Assembly (NCBI GenBank): GCA_013368315.1
Contig: JAACJM010000298.1
Span: forward strand, 31,797 to 95,796
Reading direction: 5' to 3'
DNA length: 64,000 bases
Origin: Tetrapyrgos nigripes
Lineage: Eukaryota; Basidiomycota; Agaricomycetes; Agaricales; Campanellaceae
Part shown: positions 23,602-35,894 of the stretch, one piece after another
Layout: every line of letters begins with the position of its first letter
Position numbering within the stretch: position 1 is the first letter of the stretch
Position numbers and translations under genes: made by a program
Notes under the pieces: generated by a model
What the model was told of the DNA's origin: nothing
What the model saw: the letters and a program-made list of their open reading frames with translations, nothing else
Database searches by the model: none

Positions 23602-23729
23602 ACGCCGAAAATACAAAAATATCCGCTCGGCAGAAAGGCGTACAGAAACACATTTTCGTACAGATATAAGATATATCTGTACAATAATGTCATCTATCCG
23701 TCGAGCGGATATTTTTGTCTTTTCGGCGT
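23602..23729. mobile_element. 128-bp MITE/hairpin with 28-bp inverted ends
   Basis: Ends acgccgaaaatacaaaaata... (23602-23629) and its inverted copy (23702-23729) match with one mismatch over 28 bp. The centre contains a second partial palindrome, gtacagatat...atatctgtac. No coding capacity. It sits about 250 bp upstream of the receptor gene. No convincing target duplication. Confidence 0.75.
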
Positions 23730-26493
23730 GTAAGGTCTTGCGAAAGAGTACCTAGATCAGATCTTCGAGCTCAACTTTAAATGGTGCTGGTAACATCGAC
23801 TCTTTAGTCGCCTCTCTTGCTTCTTCTCTGTTTCGCCTTCCGGACAGTGGTAGGCACTAGGTCAAACCCGACGTACGTATACATACTGTTGATGTAGTGT
23901 GTGCATGCCCGAGTCAATTAAATTGTTGCCTTCGGAAGTGACTTTCCTATCTAAAATTTACAGGCAAATTGAGTTATTCCATCGGCGTAAGTAATTGGAG
24001 TAGAAGACAAGACACCAATGCGCGTAAAAGACAGAAGAGAGGATGAAAGTCGAGGAGCAAGTAGAATTTCGCCGACCCGGCAGTTGAGATGTACTGATGT
24101 CACAAGATGTGACAACAACGCTCATCGTTGACCACGATGAGCTCGACGTTACCGACAGCAACGAAGGCTACAACACATCCCTCCCTTCATCTCCTTCCTC
24201 GCCTCAAAGAATCAGCCAAACACCGCTCCTGAGATCTTTCCTTCTCCGAACCCGACCCCACTCTTTGCGAGCAACTGAGGCGAAATGCGCACCCCTACGC
24301 TATCAGAAATTGTCGTTTGAATGAAAATGATATCACATCATAGGAAGATTACCTGAACAATGTCTCTTAGGGACAGACAAGTGAGTGACTGACTCTCTTA
24401 CATGTCCTCGCTTCATGAAGAACACGCAAACTGACTGATATTCCCCCTCTTTCTCTTTCCCTGTGTCCTATTGACACTACATTATGAATGCCCATATCTC
24501 CCCCACCCTCCACTTCTGGGCTCCCTTTCCACTTCGTCCCGTCCCTCCTAGCATTTGCATTTGCTCCTTTCCTCCATTCACTTATCCGCTTTACCTCCTC
24601 GGACACTCATGTCTTTTCTCCCTGCCTTCTCTGCTCCTTCTTTATCCCCTCGCCATCTACTTTCACTTCTCACGCTAATCCAATAATTTCACGTCAACCC
24701 GCTTTTCAACCAATGCCAGTGAACACCGCGTACCCAGCAAACCCGTACTCTCCCTTCCCCCGTTGCATTCCTAACTCAAATTCGAACAACAGTTCTCGCC
24801 GCTTCGAGTCGATAATTGTCGGGGCATGTGCGTCTGGGGAGGTTTTTGCGGTTTTGGTACTGGCTGGTTGAATGGTGGGGTACTGACGATAAGAAGATGC
24901 GTTCGAGGAGGAGTCAACGCCAAATAGCCCAGCGCAGAGTCTACTAGGTGTTTCTGCCCCAACTCTGCCTCCCTTCCAAAGTTCCACTCCCACTTTATAT
25001 CACTATTCCCTCGTCTACTACAATGTCCCTGAGCCCAATTCTTCACTTTTGACTCATTCGCGTTGGCATTGTTCAGCTCCTCCTCAATATCGCTCGTTCC
25101 TTTAGCCCAGCACTATGCTACGCACCTCCTACCCTACCGGGTCTTATGGTCATTCACATTCTCGTCCCATTGTCTCAAATACCGACACTCCATCACACCA
25201 CATACGTCTTTTCATCCTCAACGCGACCATTTCTTTGCCAGTTCTACGCTCGCAGAGCTGTTTCGCCGGGATCCTAGTCATTCTACCTTCTTCACCCCGC
25301 CATTGGTCGTTGGCGTATGCACCTTTCCATATGACAGAAAGTGCCCGTTGATGCCGACGCTGGAATTTAGTGGGAGAAATATCAGATCAAGAAATTGGAT
25401 GTTGATACCGTGGCGGGTGACGTGGTCATGGGTAGGTGTGCTGAGCGTCGAGCTGTCAACCTCTCTTTCACCGTCGTCACCTTTGGGGTCAGCAAACGAT
25501 ACCACTATCTTCAACAGCAACTCCTGCATCGACTTCCCAATGCAGCCCTCCTTCATTCTACCTCACCAAATTGTCGACGGTCGTCGGAATTGGACCCAAG
25601 AGATGGACAGGGGCAGACGAAAGCAGGCCAGGTCGTTAGGATAGCTGGGTGTGTTTGACTCAGGGCTCAGGAGACGTAAATGGCGGAAATTAGATGGAGG
25701 TACGAGCGAATGAGGGCGAGGCCTTGACTGGCCAGTTGTTGCGTGTTGAGTCCCTGTGGAAAGGTTCGGATTGGTTTGGAATGGACTTGTGGGGCAGGGG
25801 GAGGTGTTGGTTGGGATTTGCCTGCTATGGGCATTGAGGGGTGGGCGTTGGGGACTGAGGGTACACATGCAGCTATGGTGAAGGAGCGTTGAAGGGTGTC
25901 GATCACGGCAATATAGGCTTTGTACGCTTGACGGTGAGTGTTTTTCCCTCTTTTCTTTACTCTTTCCTTTCGCCCTTTCATCCTTCAGTCCTTGGTCCTT
26001 TCGTATTTCTTCTTCGCGTTTTAACGTGGTCCCAGTCCTTCAGTGCTAATTGTTCACCTTTTTTAGACTGACTGTGCCTCAAGCGAAATTATAAGCTTGT
26101 CCCAATGTTTCAAATACTTTCTGCTACCCACCCTTTGTCATGCTTACTTCCGTCACGCCTGAAGGAACCAACCTCATCAAGACCAGAACATCCCAGTCTT
26201 TTCAGGACTTTCCATTCCCATCCTCGCAATGTGCTACCATTCTTCAACTCCCAGTCCAATGTTTATTTTCCCCCCTCTTCCTCGCAACCTCACCCCACTA
26301 GACCGGCATCGTCACGTGGGGATGCATGACAGTACCTGGGACTGAGGGAGTGGGTCGCCAAAGTCTTTGGAGGCGGTTTCGAGCGTCGAGGAATTATCGC
26401 AGGGCTGGGATTGGTATTGGTATTGGGACTCGGTGGGGCAGGGCGAAGAGTTGGTCGGTCGTAATCTCGTTAGGTCTGGGTATTGGACATTTG
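23730..26493. other. No recognisable gene
   Basis: Pyrimidine-rich in 24440-24700 and with several 80-190-codon frames in overlapping phases, none with a domain I recognise. It lies upstream of the glutaredoxin fragment and may hold the decayed thioredoxin-like half of that gene, but I could not identify WC/PC-type motifs. Confidence 0.35.
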
Positions 26494-27061
26494 TCTTTCG
26501 AAATTGAGTCGGTACCAACCATCATTCTACTACGAGTACGTCTCTGCTACCTCTCTACATCCTTTGGCTCTCTACCCTCTGTTGCACCTTCATCTTACGC
26601 TAGCCTTTTTCTAATCCGACCGTTAATTACAGGGCCACATGACGCCCAAGTTCTCACCGCAGCCGTAGCCAAATTCGCTAATGCCCCCGCTGGTGATGTC
26701 CAACCACAGTCGAAGACAAATGGTGTTCCTCAGGCTGCGGCGGCCCCGCAAGGAGTATGTCTTCTCTTCTTCCCTCCTCGTCCTTCTCTTCTCTCCTCTA
26801 TTCTATTCTCCATCTTCTCTCTTCTTTCTGTTGGCCATATATGCTTACCTCTCCTCTCCCTCTTCTCCCCACAGGAAACTCCCGCCCAACTCAAATCCCG
26901 GATGCGTTCCCTAATGACTCAGTCAAAGGCCGTGTTGTTCATGAAAGGCATACCTGACGAGCCTAGGTGTGGGTTTAGTAGGAAGATAGTGGGATTGTTG
27001 AGGGATCAGGGGGTGGAGTTTAATAGTTTTGATATTTTGAAGGATGACGGGGTTAGGCAGG
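26494..27061 (+). pseudogene. Monothiol glutaredoxin (Grx3/4, PICOT type) fragment
   Basis: Grx3/4 proteins coordinate Fe-S clusters for iron regulation and have an N-terminal thioredoxin-like and a C-terminal CGFS glutaredoxin domain. Seen: SFEIESVPTIILLR (26494-26535; end of the thioredoxin-like domain), after an intron HDAQVLTAAVAKFA (from about 26640), a linker, another intron (26755-26874), then TPAQLKSRMRSLM and AVLFMKGIPDEPRCGFSRKI with the CGFS active site, ending at a donor (27062). The short segment between ILLR and HDAQ is missing and the splice phase there does not keep the frame. The second half of the glutaredoxin fold and most of the thioredoxin-like domain were not found nearby. 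Probably a truncated pseudogene. Confidence 0.72.
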
Positions 27062-28480
27062 GTGAGTGGTTCTTTGAGTTTTGGGTGTTGTATTTGGCAC
27101 TTTTCGTTCTTTCTTCCTTCGTTTCATTACTTCGGGACTGGTGTATGGGCCCTGTCCTTATGTTGGACCATTGGACGAGACACCTTCATGTCACCTGTTT
27201 TTTGCTTGTGACTGCGCGTTTCAATCTCACTTGACTGACTGTATCTGCATGTCATCTCTCCAACTCTCTTTCCCCAACGTCTTTTTTTCAAAATGCCTTG
27301 AACGAACGGCAATCATTGGCTCCTCTCCAACGTCAACGAACTCCTCATCGATGTCATCATCGTTACTCAAAACTGTGACCTGGTGACCCGACCTCAACAA
27401 TTTCATATCTTTCATGCTCTCGTACGGCTGCACCGACACCCGCGGATATGGACGCAAAAACTTACCCCTAACGCCGCACTCCACCTCAACACTGACTCCA
27501 CCTGGACCTCCGCTTCTCATGCTCCGTTTCATTTGAGTCATTATCTGTTATACTCACTTCTGCTTTTTCTTCGTCTTTCTCAATCTCAGGCATTTCATAT
27601 CCACATATCCACACATCCTCTCCTCCTACTTGTCATGGCTTTTGACCCTACCTCTGATTACCGTTTGCCGTCAATATCCTTCATTTTTCTTTGTCCTTTG
27701 TGTTGCTCTTCAACCATGGTTATCTTACACCCTACTCCCGCTGTTATGCCGGCTCTTTCTTTCTGGCGTCTGTACCTTGGTGTCTTTTTTTTCATTGTGT
27801 CTTTCATCGCCTACCTACGGCGACAACTGCGGCTATTCGAAACCGTAACACTTATTTTCTGCCTTTCTTATCAGTAGATATCCATGATTCATAGCTGTAT
27901 ATGTTGCTCACTGCAAAATATGAGCTCTAGACGCGTCCTTAACACGTACCTTTCACTCCAGAATAGTGTTGCACCGGCTCGACTCCGGCTCACTCTGGCT
28001 CAGCTATTAACAGCTTGACTATGTCATAACCATGGCTTGGCTTTTGAGTCGTAAACAGCTCATGACTCTGGCTTGAGCTCAATGGAGCTGATAATTGTTC
28101 ACTTCAATAGACTGCATCAGTAAAATTCAAGTCAGCTTTTTTGAACTTTTTTTAACTTTTTATGACTTTTCCTGTACTTTTGTGACTACCCCGATGACTT
28201 TCAAAGGCAAGTCCAATCGCTTATGGAAGTCAAATAAAAGTCAAACCGGCTACTGAAAAGCTAATTAAAGTACTCAAAAAAGCGATGTAAAAGTAATGTA
28301 AAAGTATTGAAAAAGAGTCATCTAGAGCTACAATGGATGTAGGAAAAGCGGGTACCGTTCACATACAAAGGGCTGTTGCTGAAAGTGGCCTGTGTAATGA
28401 GCTTCACTACACTGCTGAGAGCATTTTGGTCATCCTGAGAGGTAAGAGTCAGTAAACTGAGCAGCCTATAATATCTTCAA
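27062..28480. other. No clear gene; inverted ACTTTT-rich patch
   Basis: A possible scrap of the next glutaredoxin exon lies near 27370-27420 but is too degraded to call. At 27967 tagtgttgcaccggctcg looks like a single hAT-like end with no partner found. Between about 28130 and 28320, gactttt/aaaagtc words face each other, giving a loose inverted repeat. Confidence 0.35.
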
Positions 28481-28528
28481 AGCTATGCACCATTTAAAAG
28501 GACAGGCTCAGCTCAGAAGTGAGAGCCT

Positions 28529-28735
28529 TCAGCTCTCCTGTGGACTTCCCTCACCTTGCTCCTCTTCTTCTTCCTTGCCCTCACCGCTGACAATGCCAGA
28601 ACCCTTGTCATCTGCTGAATCCATGTCAACGTCATCAATGATGTCATTAGTACTTGTGCTTGTGCCTGTAGTAACCTCTCCCTGTGAGGTCTCACCGTCT
28701 GTACTCCCTTCCACAGCTGCCCCAGTGCCAGTGAC
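28529..28735 (-). other. Acidic low-complexity coding-like tail
   Basis: The minus strand reads STNDIIDDVDMDSADDKGSG followed by a Glu run and a stop. The composition is that of a disordered acidic protein tail. It might be the displaced C-terminus of the minus-strand gene at 29.7-32.0 kb, separated by inserted repeats, but no direct link is visible. Confidence 0.3.
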
Positions 28736-28764
28736 AAGGGGGACCCGGGATTGCGGACCGGTAC

Positions 28765-28845
28765 ACTCCGGGGGTCGGTCGGTCGGGTCATTGAGGTCGT
28801 TAAAAATTTTTGGAAGTGTGAAATTTTTTATGGTTTACAGGCTTG
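28765..28845. repeat. GGTCGGTCGG...GTTAAAAATTTTT repeat, copy 1
   Basis: ggtcggtcggtcgggtc followed by gttaaaaatttttg and agtgtgaaat. The same order recurs at 29643-29725 in the same orientation, with small changes. Likely a piece of one transposon family end. Confidence 0.55.
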
Positions 28846-28969
28846 TATCAGTGTAATTATGGGTCCTTTTATAGTTCTTGACTTAGTTCTTGTCATCCAG
28901 AGCTGTCTTGGAAGGTGATTGAGCCATTTGGCGTACATCCAATGAGTTGGCCCTAGTGAACTGCAGGGA

Positions 28970-29530
28970 TATCCCCCAGGTATTTTTGGGCGTACCGGTA
29001 CCCCTACCCGTGAAAGCCCTTACCCATCAGAAGGGTACGGGTTTGTACCCCTGGTGGGTAACCCGTCAGTTCACAAGTATATATATATAATGTAACTATC
29101 TAAATCCAACTACTCGCTATGGAATATTATTTTTTGAAGGTGGGATACATCAGTTTTGCTTTGTTCAAGCATTCAGCCACAGTGATCAAGGCTTTCCGGC
29201 GTGTGAACAGCGACGTGTCACTTACCCATATTTGGATGTCGTGGTGGCAAAATACTATTATTGAACTATGTACTAAAGAATTACACAGAACGTACTCAAA
29301 GTAGTGAATATATTGAGGTAAACTACGGGTACAAAATTTTGGATGGCGGGTACGGCGGGTCTGCCTTACGGGTAAGGGTCAGCACGGGTTTTGAAATCCA
29401 TACCCGTACCCTTGAGACCCCTACCCACGACCCCCCACGACCCCCCAAACCCCTGCTTCTCACTAGTTGGCCCGACACCCGCCACCCGAGTACCAATGTC
29501 TAGATACCCGTGTGGCCACCCCAGCGCGTT
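28970..29530. repeat. Two ACCCGTACC-rich blocks around an AT-rich core
   Basis: 28980-29085 and 29325-29520 are dense in acccgtacc / gggtacggg words; the centre carries a tatatatata run and no gene. This resembles a small non-autonomous TIR element, but I could not match exact ends or a target duplication. Confidence 0.45.
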
Positions 29531-29642
29531 AGGATTAGGGCTTCCCTGCGAGGCGCACAGCGCCGAGCCAAGAGTAAGCCAAAAATGGAAGGTCAGTATC
29601 ACGTTGCACCTTCCATATATAGGCATACCTTCCCTATTTAGT

Positions 29643-29725
29643 AGGTATCGGTCGGTCAGTCGGGTCCCAGAGGCCGTTAAAAAATTTTTCAACGTAGTGT
29701 ACGAAATCAAAATTTTCAGTCCCCC
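29643..29725. repeat. GGTCGGTCAG...GTTAAAAAATTTTT repeat, copy 2
   Basis: Direct-orientation partner of 28765-28845; continues into agtgtacgaaatcaaaattttc. It abuts the 3' end of the minus-strand gene at 29.7-32.0 kb and appears to interrupt or terminate its frame. Confidence 0.55.
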
Positions 29726-29729
29726 TTGG

Positions 29730-31978
29730 CCAGTGATGCCCACGGTGCTAATTTTGATATTTCCAGATGCCTTGGATTGAGCTAACTGGGTTAGAAATTC
29801 CTCTGGGTCCACCTCAGGCATCACTCAATCCGCTGCTGCTGCCGCTGCATCCACTCGTTTTTGCTGCGCTGATGCAGATCCATCAGAATCACTATGACAG
29901 ACAGTCATATATGACTCGGTGGTGGTTAAGATCTGCTTCCACTGAGTGTCGCTGACTCTGGGAGTATTTGTGCCCTGGTTGACTTCAAACAGTTCGTGGA
30001 GATCTGTGGTTGTGTTGATTTTGATAGTGCGGCCTTGGATTTTGATTATTTGGTCACCCCATGCTCTTTCGGAGAAATGACCATTGTTGCCTTGAAGTTT
30101 GATGAAGACACCAATCTTGTTGAACTCTGGAGCACATATAACCTAGTATAAAAGGATTAGTATGCATGGTGCAATATGAAACAACTGACACACACCACAA
30201 GAATAGAGAGAACCAGTGCACCAGTGGGCTTCATTTCTTGTTGTAGATCCTTCGGGACTTGGCAGATTGCCTCAGTGAGATGTTTGGCAAATGCTCGTGC
30301 TATCAATTCGGATTGGAAAGTGCCCTGTGAGAATAGAAAGTAAACAATGTAAGGGATATTAGCAGCATCTGATATATGTATCATGAAGAAATTATGCACT
30401 GCGTATTGCATTAGACCTTCAACTTCAGTGCAGTGAAGGAAGTAAAAAGCTCTGGATTTTGGCCCACCTTGTAGTAGTTTCTCGATATAGGCTTTCTTGT
30501 CTTCAGTGGGTTCAAGCCGTTCCCGAGCAAAAATGTCATCCAACATGTTGATGGCAGTGGTTCCAAACTTGCTGCGCCAGCTGTTGATGCAATCATTGGC
30601 CTACACCAATACAGCAGGTCAACAATGATGAATACAAAAAATGACAGTAAGTGACGCACCAGCACTTCAAGCAAATGCTTTGGGCCATTGAGCTGGTCCC
30701 ACGCATCTTTAACACCATCAGGAGTAGTAGTCTCCCAAAGGTCAGAATATTCCATGCTTTGAGGCATCCTACAAAGTTGAGCACTGAGGGGATAAAATGA
30801 TCTGTGAAAGCTTTCTGGACTTTGTCTGGAAAGTGGTTCAACTTGATTGTTTTCTTTGTCTTGTCTGGAGAAGCGAAGCCTCGATCTTGACAAAAACAGG
30901 AGCCTATAGAGATATTAGTTTCCTGAGTAAACAGAGGAGAGAACCTTGACAGCAGCAGCAACTGCTTCCATATCCTTAGTATCAGCCCCTAGCTTGTCCC
31001 TTTCCTCTATATCATTCTCCTCACCTACTAGCCCTCTGAACTTGTACTCGTCATCCTCTTGGACTGACATGGGCTGATTAGTTGTGTGGGCAATAGTGGC
31101 AACAGGGACTAGGCTGGTTTTGATGCAGTCTTTGGCTTCAGATTATTGACTTTGGTCGCATTCGCTTGGAGCCAATTGGCATGGAGTCTGCCAACACTTT
31201 TCTGCTTCTTTTTGGCAGGCTCAGGGGCAGGAGTCAGGCTAGAGGCAATGGCATGATAGAGAGAGACAATAGAGAGAGACAACAGAGATGTCAGAGTGGC
31301 AAAGTGACCAAAATAGTACATACATACATCAATTCTGGTTCTGGATTTTGACGTTTCTTGTTGATAGTCTCACGCAAAGCGGTTTTACTCTTCACCATCA
31401 GTTTCTTTTTGGCTGGCTGTCCCTCATTGCTCTTATTACTGGAGTCATGCAAGACTGACTCAGAGCTGTCTTCCACATCAGGCTCTTCAGCATCTCCTGC
31501 CTCAGCTGGAGTTTGAGAATCTGGTATATGTTCTACAAAGGGTAAGTCACAAAATCTCAACTGTTTACTTACTTTTGCTTTCTCGTTTGTGTTTTCCTGC
31601 CTTGCTTGCAGCCCCTACAGGTATTTCATGGGCATTGGCAGTGCCATCTTGCTTGCCATCTTTGAGCAACAGGGAAAGACAGTGAGTTGTAGTTGCACAC
31701 AAAAAGCAGTATCATTGCTTACCCACCACCTTTTTCCTTGGCTTTGACACTTGTTTCTCAGTAGTGTCCTTCTTCTTGGGTCTTGCTTTCTTGACTACAC
31801 TACTGGCTTTGGGATGTTTAGCTGTCTTGGCTGCCTCTTCCTGTTGAAGCTGCATTGTGTCTTCAAGCAAAGCTGTTTTCTCAATGGTGTTCTGTTGCCT
31901 TCTCAGCCTGAACGATTGCATGTGAACGTCTTGGAGCTGCCATAACTGGTTTAGCAGGGTGAGGGTATCGTTGGCCAT
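29730..31978 (-). pseudogene. Uncharacterised Agaricomycete protein, transposon-associated
   Basis: Product not recognised. From ATG 31978 (MANDTLTLLNQLWQ) the minus strand encodes Lys/Ser-rich low-complexity exons (KKARPKKKDTTEK, PAKKKLMVKSK) suggesting a nuclear, disordered N-terminus. Then come folded-looking segments: IKLNHFPDKVQKAFTDHFIP (about 30830), DLWETTTPDGVKDAWDQL, NDCINSWRSKFGTTAINML (about 30590), FQSELIARAFAKHL, PTGALVLSILVV, and FSERAWGDQIIKIQG (about 30070). Introns are short GT..AG. Phase changes near 31130 and 30775 and a TGA near 29830 suggest decay. It is divergent from the Plavaka transposase, whose start is 280 bp away, so it may be a passenger gene of that element or a separate repeat family. 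Confidence 0.5.
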
Positions 31979-32258
31979 GGAGTGTCATGCTGTTATGAAC
32001 TGGTCCTTGAAGGATCTCAGTTTTCTTGACAGACAAGGTTGGGTTGGGATTAGAAGGTGCTTGTGGAATGGGAGTAGCAGCTGGAGAAGCTGCCTTTTGG
32101 GACTGTCGAGCTGAAGGTTGAGCTGGTGTTGTCATGGTGGTTCCTGTGGACTCAGGGTAAACTGGTGTGACCTCATTTTTTCTCATTTTTCCGGTCGCAA
32201 GCTTACACAAACAGACCCTAGTCAAGCTTCTGCAAGTACATTGTGTTTATCTCCCAAT

Positions 32259-35200
32259 ATGGACCCAGTCACAGGCCTCTACCACTGCACCCTTTGCCGC
32301 AAGAAGACAAAGACACTATGGGGTCTGAAGCACCATCAAAGTGCTTTACATTTCAAGCCAGCACCAGCACCAGCACCAACACCAAATCCTCATTTCCCTG
32401 CACCCAATTTTCATACACCCTCCCCAGCCCTTAGTGACCCTGCTTCCCCAATTTTCTCATCTCATTGTTCTCCAAGGCGAAGGCAGAATGGCTCTCCTGT
32501 TCATTTAACTTGGGCTGCTGTGCCATTGGAACTATGAAAATATGGTACCCAAGTGGAGACACATCCTATTCTTGATGGCGAGTAGTCTGTATAATTATTA
32601 GCACACAACCTTATCTGACCTGACTACAGGTACACCTTGTGATATCAACAGCAACAATTTCCCACCTGGTGCTCCCCCTCCCTCTCAGCTTCCTCGAGAT
32701 CCTGAAGACTACGAACCCTTCAGGAATGCAGATGAGTTTGAGTTGGCGGAGCTACTTTATGAACAAGTTCAGATGTCTGCCCTGAACATAGACAAGCTCA
32801 CTCATTGGTTCAGAGCAGGATACACCCTTTGTCAATCACCAGGAACTCTATGCCGCCATTGACAGCATCAAACAGGGTGACATTAGATGGGAAAGCTTCA
32901 CTGTCAAATTCAATGGTGAGCTCCCTGAAGATATTTCAACAGTGCCGTTGTGGAAGCTTCAAGAATTCGAAGTTTGGTTCTGGGATCCACTCTCAATTCT
33001 TGAAGGCATGCTTGCCAATCCATCCTTCAAGAACGAGTTTGATGTAGCCCCAAAGTGGCTTACAAAGAATGGAAAACAGTTGTATAGGGATCTTATGACC
33101 AGGAATTGGGCCTGGTTTGAATGTGTGAGTGTCTAAATTCAGCAGTCCTTTCTCAATACTGACAGCCTTCTTATGTACAGGATAAGATTGCAGAAGACGA
33201 GAACACACATGGAGCAATGTTTGTGCCTATCATTCTTGGGAGTGACAAAACTACAGTGTCTGTCACTACTGGACAGAACAACTATTACCCTCTGTACATA
33301 TCATTGGGTAACATCTATTTGTCTGTCCACTGTGCTCATAGAAATGCAGTTGCATTACTTGGATTTCTTGCCATTCCCAAAAGTATGTGACTTGTTGAAT
33401 GCCATTTGCATATCCTCAGGACAGTGCAGGTAGTGTTGAGTTTCGGAAATTTTGTCGACAATTATTCCATACCTCTCTGGAACACATTCTCTTGACTCTC
33501 AAATCTTATATGGAATCTCCTCGAATTACACATTGTCCTGATGATGGTCTTGGTCCTTACATTGTTGACTACCCAGAGCAAGCATTATTGTCTTGCATTG
33601 TCCAAGGGTGGTACCCAAGGTTAGTTCTACATATTGTTTTTAATGTCAGGGAGTCTTCTGTCTGACTTCACCTTCAGATGTACTGCCAAAGCTGATAATT
33701 TGGATGGACCCAGTGGTCCTCAAACTCACCAACATAGAGAGACGCTCGTGGCAGGGTGCATGCTCAAGCAAATGTGGGATAACTATGGCTATGTAGCTGA
33801 CCTGAACGTGTGTGTGTTTTTTTTCCTGTACATTTGCTTCCCAGCCCTTTATGACAGATTTTCCATGAGCAGACATCTGCCAGCTCCTGGCTCCAGATAT
33901 CCTACATCAGCTGGTGAAAGGTACCTTCAAAGACCATGTCGTCAACTGGGTGTTTGAGTATATTGACATCACTTACAAGAAGGAGGTGGAAGCTATCAAA
34001 GTTGACATAGATCACCAGTGTGTCCTATCTCAGTGTTGGTCCTACCTCTTCCTCATGTAGCCACAGTATAATGGTAACAACTCCTTTTGTTGGGCTTTGT
34101 CAATTTCATGAAGGTTGAGGTTTTAAACAATGGACAGGCACTGACTCAAAGGGTTTGATGAAGGTATGATGCTGACCTTCTTGTAATTCTATTCTCTTTC
34201 TCAATACTACTCATTGTCACAGAAAGTGATGGTCTGCTTATTTTTTGATGATATCTCTACAGCAGCTGCATTGTTTTGCTTCAATCAAGTTGTAGTATTG
34301 TTTATTAGTAAAATAGAAAGCATTTGACACCAAATTTGAGATGCCCCAGTGAAGGGGTACTTTGAGAAAGGGGCATTTTGGAAAACCCCATTTTGCTACA
34401 CCACCACATGATTTTTTTTTCGAGAATTCTGACTACACCAGGAGAAAGAGCAGCATTGAAAACAGGGGTTGGAACTTGCTCCCCAGCAAGCAAAATGGGC
34501 TTTTGCAAAATTCCCCTCTACAGAAGAACCACTTGCCTGGGGTATCAAAACTTGGGTGTAAAGAGCTTTCTATTTTACTACTGAATATGTCTACAACTTG
34601 TTTGAAACCAAACAACACAGCCATTGTAGAGATACAGTGATAGAGATGCAGTGGAAAAATACCTGGACCCTCACTTTCTGTGACAATGAGTAGACAGTTT
34701 TGCTGGTGTTCCTTCCTGCAATTTCAGGATGTGTCCCACCACAAATGGTGCAAGCTATTGTGGATTTTCTCGAGTTCTGCTACCTGGTTTGCCAGAATGT
34801 CATTGACGAAGATGGTCTTGATGCAATTGATGCTGCAATCGCGAAGTTTTTCATACCACTGCTGTCTGACTGGATGGTTTTTCATTACCCCACCAACGCT
34901 CCATGCTCCATTATCAAGAGCTCATACAACAATTTGGAGCCTTGAATGGTCTATGCTCCTCAATTACCAAGTCGAAACATATCAAAGCTGTGAAACACCC
35001 TTGGAGAAGGTCCAGTCGGAACCAACCTTTAGGTCAGATGCTTGTCACAAACCAATGGTTAGACAAGATCGCTGCATATTGTGTTGACCTGGAGTGTCAT
35101 GGCATGCTGGCACCCAACACTATGTCTACAATTTTGGTGGTGCCACTGCCTCCCCTTCCAGACAATGTTGACAATGAGGAAACCAAAGATGGAGGGGATA

Positions 35201-35890
35201 CTGATGAGCCTTATTCTCAAGGCATGCTGGTTTGTTATTTTCCTTACCTTGTGAAGTCTTCAAGTTCTAACTACCTGTTTTTCCTTAGTTCGCAAGGTTC
35301 TGCAGCATGTTGATGAGCTGGCACAATTCCTGGACCAACCAAACCTCCCTATCCTCTTGCAACAATTTCTTTACAACCAGCATCACCTAGACAATAAGTT
35401 GGGCCCACCAGGATGCGATCTGCCATTGTCACTGTATCCACAGCTGGAGCCAGATCAGAAAGTCTTCTTGCACTCCTCAGCCAAGGCTACTTTCTTTGCT
35501 CCAAGTGATATATCTGGCTTGCATATTCATGCAGTGAAGTCGTGGATGGGAGGCCCTGCACATTATGACTGTGTCTTCATGGAGGATAATCAACAGGGAC
35601 ATGGCTTCCAGGGTCTTTTAGTGGGATGAGTATTCGCATTTATGTGTTTTACTCACTTTCAGATAGATTACCTGTGTGCTCTCATTCACTGATTCTCTAC
35701 CGTTGGAGATACTCCCTGTGATGAGACCAGTTTATGGATGGTTGAGCCTGACTTCCAAGGTGACAACGAGTGTGTCTTGGAGGTAGTTCATTTGGACTGT
35801 CTTTACAGAGCTGCACATCTCGTTTTACGGGTATAGTATGTTTTATGTTAACAAGTATGTAGATTACCATGTGCACAAAATAGCATTTTA
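32259..35890 (+). pseudogene. Plavaka-type (CACTA-related) transposase, decayed
   Basis: Plavaka transposases are DDE enzymes common in Agaricomycetes. Start ATG 32259; the N-terminus has a C2H2 zinc finger (YHCTLCRKKTKTLWGLKHH). Then: LLYEQVQMSALNIDKL, VPLWKLQEFEVWFWDPL (about 32945), THGAMFVPIILGSDKTTVSV (about 33205), SLEHILLTLKS, GLGPYIVDYPEQALLSCIVQ (about 33545), NLDGPSG, LLAPDILHQLVKGTFKDHV (about 33880), CYLVCQNVIDEDGLDAID (about 34780), SSITKSKHIKAVKHPWRRSS (about 34955), PLGQML, and the C-terminal FSTVGDTP and YVNKYVDYHVHKIAF ending at TAA near 35889. Several short introns. Breaks: TGA at 32535, 33866 (in FP*ADI, where Arg is usual) and 35700 (in IH*FSTV, where Trp is usual), frame changes near 32812, and a MITE at 34286-34600. 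Confidence 0.86.
34286..34600. mobile_element. 315-bp MITE inside the Plavaka gene
   Basis: Ends caagttgtag...tagtaaaatagaaagc (from 34286) and ctttctattttacta...ctacaacttg (to 34600) are imperfect inverted repeats of roughly 70-90 bp, including acaccaaattt/aaacttgggtgt and atgccccag/ctggggtat. It lies between the exon ending GLMK (about 34165) and the exon starting LVFLPAISG (34693), so it probably sits in an expanded intron. No transposase. Confidence 0.72.
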
Positions 35891-35894
35891 ATGT

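Noticed and set aside
24482..25644. Overlapping 60-190-codon frames on both strands
   Set aside because: They overlap in several phases, are compositionally driven by C/T-rich sequence and match no family.
27967..28320. A second hAT element beginning tagtgttgcaccggctcg
   Set aside because: No matching inverted end or 8-bp duplication could be found.
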